DNA of 33,848 nucleotides, from contig JAHEMF010000110.1 of NCBI GenBank assembly GCA_024643795.1, positions 86,137 to 119,984 on the forward strand, read 5' to 3'. The notes beneath the pieces are model-generated. The model was not told the origin of the DNA, did no database searches, and worked only from the letters and a program-made list of their open reading frames with translations. This document shows positions 6,626 through 13,833 of this stretch, piece by piece (position 1 is the first letter of the stretch; every line of letters starts with the position of its first letter). Made by a program: the position numbers and the translations under genes. Origin of the DNA: Bacteroidota bacterium. GTDB taxonomy: Bacteria > Bacteroidota > Bacteroidia > AKYH767-A > OLB10.

Positions 6626-8914
6626 CTAATACTTAATGAGCTTTTGGCGAAAGGTTCTTTCTCCAGTATTGATATAAATAAGATAAGCTCCTTTGGAAAT
6701 CGAATTCAGATCAATTGATATATTCTTATTGTCAACCGCAGAAGTAGTTTCAAAACATTTAACACCTACAGTATTAAATACCTCAATATTCACAAATTTT
6801 TCGTTGATAGAATTATCCATTCCAATGTTGAGTATACCGGTTGTGGGATTTGGAAATAAATTTAAGAAACCACTCTCAAATTCAGTTACTCCAACAAGAG
6901 CAGTTGATATGCAGTTACTGAATTCTGATGTGTTCAACTTCACAAAGTCAGTTGCAGTAGCTGTTATCAACGGATAAAATTGCAAACCCGATATGGTGCT
7001 TTGAATGGCAGCATTACCATTAACATCAGTATACACAGAATCATGACCGAGGTAAGTCATACCCTCTCCAAATCCTCCGGAATCACACAGTAGGTTACCA
7101 AAATATTCTATCAAATAAGCTTTAGAGGCATCAGCCATGAGTTGTCCGATTATCATATACTGGGTTGAATTGTAAGAAACCGATGCCAGGTCCGGAGCAG
7201 GAACAAAAGGGTCATTCAGAGGGTTACCAAAGGGATCAACATCAATTCCCAAAGAGTCATTATCATGTATACTGTTTTCTGCAAACTGTATACCGTTGGA
7301 GCCACATCCCCAGTCAACAAAATAAATTCCATGCCATGCATTACCGTAAATATGGTTATTTCTAATTACCTGATTGCTCACATTCATAGCCGTATTTACA
7401 CAACTCACTAAGTAAGAAATGCCATTCTGATCAAACCCCGTGATTTCATTACTGTCTATTAATGCATTATTCATTTCAACATTAAACCAACCACCGCCAT
7501 TTGATGTAGCATAGATTCCAGACTTATTTCCTGTATTAAGAATATTGGACCTTATAATATAATCTTTAAGAACTATTCTGGAAAAAGTACTAAAACCATT
7601 TAGCCTGAGATCAATCCCATCATCGGCATTAAATATCTGATTGTTTGTGATCTTGAGATCATTAATCGTATCAGAAACTGAAGCACCAGAACAATAGAAA
7701 AGAATGTTAATGCCGTCTCCAGCACCACCACAATCAATAATATTATTCACTATATTAATGTTTTGGGTAAAGCTTTGGGCGTTTTGAGATCCACTCACCT
7801 TAAAGTATATTCCATAAGTTGTGCTTCCCGAATTAATTGTATTACCATCGATCACAATATGCTCAATATCGGCATACCTTTTTGGGGCACTCAGATTTCC
7901 ATTTAGCCAGGAAGATACTTCAATATGAATTCCTGATGCGTTGCTGATAGTATTGTTTGAAACATTTATATTCTTCAAATTTATTTGCGGACCTGTATAT
8001 TCCTCAACTTCAATTTCGATAGAATTATTGAACCCGTTAAACTGATTTCCGGATACAGTTACATTGAACATATCTTCCGCACCAATGCTAAGTCCGAAAG
8101 AATTAGAATTAATGGTATCATTAAAATTATTGTGAATGATATTCAGTAGATTGACTCTGTGTCCGACCAGCGTTATTAACTTCCCACTGGTATGGGTAGC
8201 ATTGCTATCAATGGTGCAGCTTATCAGTTTATTACAAATAACTCTAATTTCTTCTTCATCACTAAAACTGTTTTGCCGGATCACCATGTCCGTTGTTTCG
8301 CTACTTCCTACATGCCTGATTCCAAAATTATTGTCTATAAAGACATTGTTGGTGATCAGCACATCCTTAAGATTGTTATAAACGGTAAAGCCGATTCCAA
8401 CATCATTTTCAGAAAAAACACAATTGGCGACCGTAACATGGTTAAATGACTGTGTACTGTTACTGAGTGTTTTTATAACTAAACCTCCAGCTTCATAGGC
8501 AACGGAGCCTATCCCATCAAATCCGGATAAATGTAATCCTGCGATAATCACACTATCGGAATTGATTCTTATCCCTTCGTACAATAGTGATACCGAATCA
8601 CTTTTAACTGTAACCATGTAACTAGGAAAAAAATATCCTGGAAGGGATGTGCCATCAATGAATGTAGCTCCATCAATGGTTGGCAACGGAGTTTTGATTG
8701 TGATCACATGTTGCTGAGGAGGCATCTGAAAATAAATAGTATCTGCTCCAGGATTTAAATTTGCAATGCCAATAGATTCGCGTAGTGAACCCGGACCAGT
8801 ATCAGCTGAGTCGGTTACATATATTATACTGGAGTATGCAGGAAAAGAAACCAGCTGCAGACCCCAAATAATTATGAAAGGGATGAAATAATTGATAAAA
8901 AAGTGAGGCTTCAT
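6626..8914 (-). CDS. Secreted right-handed beta-helix protein with T9SS C-terminal sorting domain
   Basis: The ATG at 8914 gives a hydrophobic signal segment (MKPHFFINYFIPFIIIWGLQ). A GTG five codons earlier is possible but less likely. The mature protein opens with VTDSADTGPGSLRESI, a motif often seen at the start of Bacteroidota parallel beta-helix adhesins. It then has some 500 residues of repeated short strands with Asn ladders (VANCVFSEND, ITNNVFIDNN, VSNNTISNAS, IRNNHIYGN) typical of pectate-lyase-like solenoids. The last 80 or so residues (NLFPNPTTGILNI, then SKGAYLIYINTGERTFRQKLIKY) form a type A T9SS sorting domain. The protein should therefore cross the outer membrane and be anchored or released. 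No catalytic site was identified. Polysaccharide binding or adhesion is possible. It is convergent with the GT4 gene, 15 bp away. Confidence 0.88.
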   Translation of the reverse strand: MKPHFFINYFIPFIIIWGLQLVSFPAYSSIIYVTDSADTGPGSLRESIGIANLNPGADTIYFQMPPQQHVITIKTPLPTIDGATFIDGTSLPGYFFPSYMVTVKSDSVSLLYEGIRINSDSVIIAGLHLSGFDGIGSVAYEAGGLVIKTLSNSTQSFNHVTVANCVFSENDVGIGFTVYNNLKDVLITNNVFIDNNFGIRHVGSSETTDMVIRQNSFSDEEEIRVICNKLISCTIDSNATHTSGKLITLVGHRVNLLNIIHNNFNDTINSNSFGLSIGAEDMFNVTVSGNQFNGFNNSIEIEVEEYTGPQINLKNINVSNNTISNASGIHIEVSSWLNGNLSAPKRYADIEHIVIDGNTINSGSTTYGIYFKVSGSQNAQSFTQNINIVNNIIDCGGAGDGINILFYCSGASVSDTINDLKITNNQIFNADDGIDLRLNGFSTFSRIVLKDYIIRSNILNTGNKSGIYATSNGGGWFNVEMNNALIDSNEITGFDQNGISYLVSCVNTAMNVSNQVIRNNHIYGNAWHGIYFVDWGCGSNGIQFAENSIHDNDSLGIDVDPFGNPLNDPFVPAPDLASVSYNSTQYMIIGQLMADASKAYLIEYFGNLLCDSGGFGEGMTYLGHDSVYTDVNGNAAIQSTISGLQFYPLITATATDFVKLNTSEFSNCISTALVGVTEFESGFLNLFPNPTTGILNIGMDNSINEKFVNIEVFNTVGVKCFETTSAVDNKNISIDLNSISKGAYLIYINTGERTFRQKLIKY

Positions 8915-8969
8915 TGGTTTATTTAGCACAAGTTAAAGATACTAGTTTAGCAATTACTATTTTCGCCAT

Positions 8970-9608
8970 ATGGCCTATAAGCCCAACGATCATTATGCAC
9001 GTAAGGCACGAACTGAAAAATTTGCTGCCAGGTCTGTCTACAAACTGCAGGAGATCGACAATAAACACCATTTGTTCAGAAAAGGTGATACTGTCCTCGA
9101 CCTGGGAGCTTCACCGGGGTCATGGTCACAGTATGCGTCTGCTGCCGTAGGGCCCAAAGGTCGTATCCTGGGAGTTGACCTAAAGCGCGTTGAAGTTTCA
9201 ATGGCTAATGCCACTTTTCTGCGAAGCGATATCAATAAACTAGAAATGGATGAAGTGCTGGAAGAACATGGCTTCACCAAACCATTCGATCTGGTTATAT
9301 CCGACATGGCTCCTGACACTACCTCGCACCGTTTTACGGATCAGATGCGTTCACTCGATCTGTGTGAGACGGCTTTTAGTGTTGCATATAAATTTCTGAG
9401 AGGAGGCGGTCATTTTGTTTGTAAGATATTTGAAAGTGGTGAGGTGCAGAATTTTCGGAAAGACCTGTTGGAATACTTTTCAAATGTTTATACCGTTAGA
9501 CCAAAAAGTGTGAGAAGTGAAAGTAAAGAAGTATTTATTGTGGCAAAATATTTTAAAGGAAGAAATAAAAATGAGACGGATAAGGATGAATCCACTCCTC
9601 AAGAGTAA
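8970..9608 (+). CDS. rlmE: 23S rRNA (uridine 2552-2'-O)-methyltransferase RlmE
   Basis: RlmE (FtsJ/RrmJ) methylates the ribose of U2552 in the A-loop of 23S rRNA during late 50S assembly. The protein has 212 residues, about the family length. The SAM motif is VLDLGASPGSWSQY (42-55). The catalytic K-D-K-E set is present as K25 (VYKLQEID), D112 (ISDMAP), K152 (VCKIF) and E187 (SKEVFIVA). The C-terminal tail after FKGR is short, polar and low in complexity (NKNETDKDESTPQE). The next gene starts inside this tail in another frame. The gene is divergent from the beta-helix gene, with only 55 bp between them. Confidence 0.96.
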   Translation: MAYKPNDHYARKARTEKFAARSVYKLQEIDNKHHLFRKGDTVLDLGASPGSWSQYASAAVGPKGRILGVDLKRVEVSMANATFLRSDINKLEMDEVLEEHGFTKPFDLVISDMAPDTTSHRFTDQMRSLDLCETAFSVAYKFLRGGGHFVCKIFESGEVQNFRKDLLEYFSNVYTVRPKSVRSESKEVFIVAKYFKGRNKNETDKDESTPQE

Positions 9609-10317
9609 TGCTTATATATGGGTTGTAAGTTTAAGTTTATTAATACTTACCCCTTTTCAGGGAAAAGCTCAAACTTATAGAATATATAAGGGTGATACGA
9701 TCAACCGAACTGATAAAGCCGGACTTAAGCAAGGTAAGTGGCAACGGTATTATGAAAATGATCAGCTGTTCTCTGAATCATTGTTCAGGAACGGCAAACC
9801 TGTAGGTGAAACCAAAACATATTATAATACTGGTGAGGCACAAGCTACCCTTAACTATTCAAAAGATGGTAAAGTTGCTTATATGAAGAGTTACTGGCCT
9901 GCAGGCAACCTGAAGGCTCAGGGAAAATATATCGACAAAAAGAAAGATAGTACCTGGGTATACTTTTATGAGAATGATACAATATCGTCAATCGAAAACT
10001 ATTCCGGAGGGGTTGAAAGTGGTGAATGGAAGGTCTTTTATGATATCGGAGTATTATCTGAGAAGTTTTACTATGCAAATGGTAAGATGGAAGGAATCTA
10101 TATCTCCTATTTTACCAATGGATCAAAAAAAATGGAAGCCAAATACAAAAATGGAACCATCGATGGTGCTTGTGTCCAGTTTTATATGTCAGGAAAACCA
10201 ATGATCCGTGGTGAGTATATGAAGGGGTTGCCGGAAGGCAAGTGGCTCTATCTCAATGAAAGTGGAACCCCCGATTCCACTGAGGTTTATAAAGCCGGGA
10301 TACTACAGGAGCAATGA
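9571..10317 (+). CDS. MORN-like repeat protein, YwqK-type, secreted or periplasmic
   Basis: The ATG at 9571 was chosen because it has one of the few reasonable Shine-Dalgarno sequences here (AGGAAG about 9 nt upstream). It gives a signal peptide ending near FQGKAQ. The 248-residue protein consists of repeats of about 22-25 residues of the form KQGKWQRYYENDQLFSE, ESGEWKVFYDIGVLSEK and MEGIYISYFTNGSKKMEA. These are the MORN-like units of proteins annotated as YwqK-family antitoxins. The label antitoxin is historic, and there is no toxin partner here. The start overlaps the rlmE reading frame by 38 nt, so the two are probably co-transcribed. The function is unknown. In Bacteroidota such exported repeat proteins are common and may bind envelope partners. 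Confidence 0.8.
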   Translation: MRRIRMNPLLKSNAYIWVVSLSLLILTPFQGKAQTYRIYKGDTINRTDKAGLKQGKWQRYYENDQLFSESLFRNGKPVGETKTYYNTGEAQATLNYSKDGKVAYMKSYWPAGNLKAQGKYIDKKKDSTWVYFYENDTISSIENYSGGVESGEWKVFYDIGVLSEKFYYANGKMEGIYISYFTNGSKKMEAKYKNGTIDGACVQFYMSGKPMIRGEYMKGLPEGKWLYLNESGTPDSTEVYKAGILQEQ

Positions 10318-10341
10318 CCCCTTAAATACTCTCAAAATGAG

Positions 10342-10349
10342 TAATTTTG
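10342..10349 (+). promoter_or_regulatory. TAnnTTTG -7 element upstream of mnmA
   Basis: TAATTTTG matches the Bacteroidota -7 consensus exactly and lies 19 nt before the mnmA ATG. No TTG is found at the proper distance, so this is a half-promoter. A small inverted repeat, GCAGT (10349-10353) and ACTGC (10364-10368), abuts the start codon. Confidence 0.4.
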
Positions 10350-10368
10350 CAGTAATTGGGTTCACTGC

Positions 10369-11463
10369 ATGTCAAAGAAAGGTAGAGTATTAATGGCCAT
10401 GAGTGGTGGCATCGATAGTTCGGTGTCTGCCATGCTGCTTCATGAAGAAGGTTATGAAGTAGTTGGCATTACCATGAAAACATGGGACTACGCTTCTTCT
10501 GGAACATCAAAAAAAGAAACAGGTTGCTGCAGTCTCGATTCTATCAATGATGCTCGTGAGATAGCAGTTAAAAAAGGATTCCCACATTTTATTCTTGATA
10601 TAAGATCTGAGTTTGGCGACTCAGTCATCGACAACTTTGTGAACGAATACATGGCAGGTCGTACACCTAACCCATGTGTTATGTGTAACACTCATATCAA
10701 GTGGGATGCGCTATACAAGAGAGCTGAGATGCTGGAATGCGATTATATTGCAACAGGTCATTACGCCAAGGTTAGAAATGAAAATGGCAGATATGTTATA
10801 TCAAGAGGCGAAGATCCTACGAAAGATCAAAGCTATGTGCTTTGGGGATTACCTCAGGAGCTTTTGTCTAAAACACTTTTCCCTGTTGGTGGGTTTCGTA
10901 AAACAGAGATCCGTGAAATGGCACGTAAAATGGGGTTTGAAGAACTGGCCAACAAAAATGAGAGCTATGAGATATGTTTCATACCCGACAATAATTACAG
11001 AGACTTTTTGAAGACACGTATCCCGGAACTTGATGAAAGACTTAAAGGTGGAAAGTTTGTAGATACTGAAGGTGGCATCCTTGGCGAACACAGAGGATAT
11101 CCATTTTACACTATTGGTCAAAGAAAGGGATTGGAAATTGCATTAGGTGTACCCATGTATGTAACCAAAATAGAACCTGACACAAATACCGTTGTACTTG
11201 GTTCATTCGAAGATCTGCAAAAGCAGGAAATGTGGGTCCGAGACGTGAACCTTATCAAATTTGAATCACTAAATAATGGCATTGAAGCTATTACCAAGAT
11301 ACGATACAAAGACCCTGGAACCATCTCCACCATCAGTCAGCACGACAATTTAGTCAAGGTAGTATTTCATAAACCTGTAAATGCAGTAGCTCCCGGACAA
11401 AGTGCTGTATTTTATGATGGCGACGATGTTATAGGGGGAGGTTTTATCATTAATAATAACTGA
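10369..11463 (+). CDS. mnmA: tRNA-specific 2-thiouridylase MnmA
   Basis: MnmA makes 2-thiouridine at wobble position 34 of tRNA-Lys, -Glu and -Gln, using ATP to adenylate U34 and persulfide sulfur from a relay. The PP-loop motif SGGIDSS is at 12-18. The catalytic nucleophile cysteine is C106 in NPCVMCN and the partner cysteine is C203 in YEICFIP, matching C102 and C199 of the E. coli enzyme. HYAK near 131 and the GQRKGLEIA block further on are typical. The C-terminal beta-barrel domain is complete (APGQSAVFYDGDDVIGGG). The length of 364 residues is normal. It precedes a lipoprotein gene by 4 bp. Confidence 0.97.
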   Translation: MSKKGRVLMAMSGGIDSSVSAMLLHEEGYEVVGITMKTWDYASSGTSKKETGCCSLDSINDAREIAVKKGFPHFILDIRSEFGDSVIDNFVNEYMAGRTPNPCVMCNTHIKWDALYKRAEMLECDYIATGHYAKVRNENGRYVISRGEDPTKDQSYVLWGLPQELLSKTLFPVGGFRKTEIREMARKMGFEELANKNESYEICFIPDNNYRDFLKTRIPELDERLKGGKFVDTEGGILGEHRGYPFYTIGQRKGLEIALGVPMYVTKIEPDTNTVVLGSFEDLQKQEMWVRDVNLIKFESLNNGIEAITKIRYKDPGTISTISQHDNLVKVVFHKPVNAVAPGQSAVFYDGDDVIGGGFIINNN

Positions 11464-11467
11464 TACC

Positions 11468-12163
11468 ATGAATAGATTCAACGTAGTTGTTTTGATCGTA
11501 GCCATTAGCCTGGTTGTAACATCATGTGCTAAAGATGATAATACCAATACAGGAGCCAGCGGACTTACCTACTCCTACTTCCCTATTGATGTTGGCCATA
11601 CATTGTATTATGATGTTGAGCTTATAACAAAGGATGAATTCTCAGGTAATGAAGATACTTCTTACTACCAGCTAAAGGAGTACATCGAGTCGGTTTTCAC
11701 TGATAATCAGGGAAGGCCAACACGAAGAATTGAAAGATATGAAAGACCAACCTCTAATGACCCATGGATAATAGCAGATGTATGGACTGTGAATATGACA
11801 AGCCAGAGGGTTGAAAAGAAAGAAGACAACATTACTTTCATAAAGATGGTCTTTCCTATAAGTAATGGCAAGAATTGGAACGGAAACAGCCTAAACACAT
11901 TAGATGAAGAACAGTATGAGTATATGCAGATAAATCAACCTGATAATCAGGGATCACTAACATTTGATTCAACACTCGTGGTGTTGCAACTGGATGAAGA
12001 CAACTTTATCTACAAAGAATATAAAACTGAGAAATATGCAACCGGTGTAGGCTTATACTACAAAGAGCAAACACGTATTGATTATGATTATTCAAACCCT
12101 GGGATCGTAGAAATAAAATCTCAACGGTTGTATAAAGAAAAATTGACATCCTGGAACAATTAA
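11468..12163 (+). CDS. Hypothetical lipoprotein
   Basis: I do not recognise the family. The 231-residue protein starts with a signal peptide and lipobox LVVTSC, with the lipidated cysteine at C20, followed by Ala-Lys-Asp-Asp. The mature part is soluble and acidic and rich in Tyr and Thr. Its strand-like segments (YSYFPIDVGHTLYYDVELI, RRIERYERP, ATGVGLYYKEQTRIDYDY) suggest a small beta-sandwich or barrel domain. Bacteroidota genomes have many such lipoproteins of unknown role. It lies 4 bp after mnmA and 11 bp before a secreted subtilase gene, so it is probably co-transcribed with both. Confidence 0.78.
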   Translation: MNRFNVVVLIVAISLVVTSCAKDDNTNTGASGLTYSYFPIDVGHTLYYDVELITKDEFSGNEDTSYYQLKEYIESVFTDNQGRPTRRIERYERPTSNDPWIIADVWTVNMTSQRVEKKEDNITFIKMVFPISNGKNWNGNSLNTLDEEQYEYMQINQPDNQGSLTFDSTLVVLQLDEDNFIYKEYKTEKYATGVGLYYKEQTRIDYDYSNPGIVEIKSQRLYKEKLTSWNN

Positions 12164-12174
12164 GTTAAGTCCTT

Positions 12175-13833
12175 ATGAATAAATTATTTTTACTATCAGG
12201 TATTTGGTTGTTAAGCCTCACTGCCTTTGGTCAGGACCGTTATATGATTTTTTTTACAGATAAAAATAACTCTCCATTTTCGATCAGCCAACCACTTGAT
12301 TTCCTTTCACAAAAGGCTATAGACCGCAGAACAAACCAGAATATAAATCTGGATGATTCAGACTTACCTGTAAATCCGGCTTATGTTACAGGAGTTGCTT
12401 CAACAGGAGCCACTGTTTTAAACCGGACCAAATGGTTCAACGCTGTATCAGTTTGGGCCACTTCACAACAACTTACTCAGATCCAGCAACTACCTTATGT
12501 TGCGTCAACACTTGATGTTGGCAGGATCTCGGCAACAGGGAAAAATAAATTCAGTCAGGAAACATATCGAACTATAAAACCGGGTGAATTACCTGAAGGG
12601 AAATCTTCATCATTTAATTACGGATCATCATTTAACCAGGTCAGCATGCTTAAAGGTCACACTATGCATGATAACGGTTATACCGGAACAGGACTGGTGA
12701 TCGCGGTTTTGGATGCAGGATTTCTGAACGTTGATATAATGGCCTGCTTCGATAGCCTTCGGAATTCAGGAAGACTTTTATCCACTTTTGATTTTGTTGA
12801 TCCAGGATCATCCGTTTATAACGATGACAGTCATGGTGCCATGGTACTTTCTGCAATGGCCTCCATCCTGCCAGGTGACATGATCGGTACCGCTCCGCAT
12901 GCATCTTATCACTTACTGCGATCCGAAGATGCGCCATCAGAAAACATTATAGAAGAATATAACTGGGCATCAGCTGGTGAGTATGCCGATAGCGCCGGTG
13001 CTGATATCATCAACTCTTCACTGGGTTATACCGAATTTGATGACCCAACCCAGGATCACACCTATGCCGATATGGATGGTAACACCACTCCTGTGACAAT
13101 TGCAGCTGATATGGCTGCTTCAAAAGGGATCATAGTGGTAAATAGCGCAGGTAATCAGGGAACAAATGCATGGTTTCATATCAGTGCTCCTTCCGATGGA
13201 GATAGTGTAATGGCAGCAGCAGCAGTTGATGCCGCCTCAGCTTATGTTAGCTTCAGCGGAAAAGGTCCATCAGCCGATGGAAGAATAAAGCCTAACGTTG
13301 CCGCACAAGGTGAACAAACTGTTTTAGTAGAACCGTGGTCCGGAACCGGAGTTAATACTATGACAGGGAATGGCACCAGCTTTTCATCACCATTGCTGGC
13401 AGGAATGATGGCTTGTTTGTGGCAATGCCATCCTAATGCAACCAATATGCAACTCATAAGCGCAGTACAACAGAGTGCCACACAGGCAAACAACCCTGAC
13501 TCATTACTCGGATATGGCATACCTGATTTTACATTGGCTTGTCTTATCCTCGGTGGCATTGATCCAGGTATCGCCAACAATGGAGACAACCTTATTGTGG
13601 AAGGAAATCCATTCAGCGATGTGTTATCATTTTCTGTTTATACCAACAATACTCAGGATGCTACGATCAGAGTTATCGACCTGCTGGGGCAAACGATTTA
13701 CGAGAGTTCGGCTACACTTCAGGGTATAACAATGAATAAGTTCTCGATCAACCTGCATCCCGCCAAGGGAGTTTACATGCTTGAGGTTAAGGGCGAAAAT
13801 AGTTTGATGAAACAAAAAGTGATAAGCCGCTGA
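12175..13833 (+). CDS. Secreted subtilisin-like serine protease (S8) with T9SS sorting domain
   Basis: The 552-residue protein has a signal peptide ending at LTAFGQ (about residue 20), then an inhibitor-like prosegment (to about 160), then the peptidase domain. The catalytic triad is visible as D180 (VIAVLDAGF), H220 (DDSHGAMV) and S402 (GTSFSSP). The oxyanion Asn is N327 (SAGNQG). The last 75 or so residues (VEGNPFSDVLSFSVY ending KGVYMLEVKGENSLMKQKVISR) form a T9SS C-terminal domain of the type A kind. The protease should therefore be exported through the outer membrane and kept at the cell surface or released. All active-site residues are intact, so it should be active. Its stop codon directly abuts that of the convergent propeller-protein gene. 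Confidence 0.93.
   Translation: MNKLFLLSGIWLLSLTAFGQDRYMIFFTDKNNSPFSISQPLDFLSQKAIDRRTNQNINLDDSDLPVNPAYVTGVASTGATVLNRTKWFNAVSVWATSQQLTQIQQLPYVASTLDVGRISATGKNKFSQETYRTIKPGELPEGKSSSFNYGSSFNQVSMLKGHTMHDNGYTGTGLVIAVLDAGFLNVDIMACFDSLRNSGRLLSTFDFVDPGSSVYNDDSHGAMVLSAMASILPGDMIGTAPHASYHLLRSEDAPSENIIEEYNWASAGEYADSAGADIINSSLGYTEFDDPTQDHTYADMDGNTTPVTIAADMAASKGIIVVNSAGNQGTNAWFHISAPSDGDSVMAAAAVDAASAYVSFSGKGPSADGRIKPNVAAQGEQTVLVEPWSGTGVNTMTGNGTSFSSPLLAGMMACLWQCHPNATNMQLISAVQQSATQANNPDSLLGYGIPDFTLACLILGGIDPGIANNGDNLIVEGNPFSDVLSFSVYTNNTQDATIRVIDLLGQTIYESSATLQGITMNKFSINLHPAKGVYMLEVKGENSLMKQKVISR

Noticed and set aside
9571-10317. YwqK-like protein as part of a toxin-antitoxin system
   Set aside because: It has a signal peptide and no partner gene of toxin type next to it. 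The family name is not evidence of such a role.
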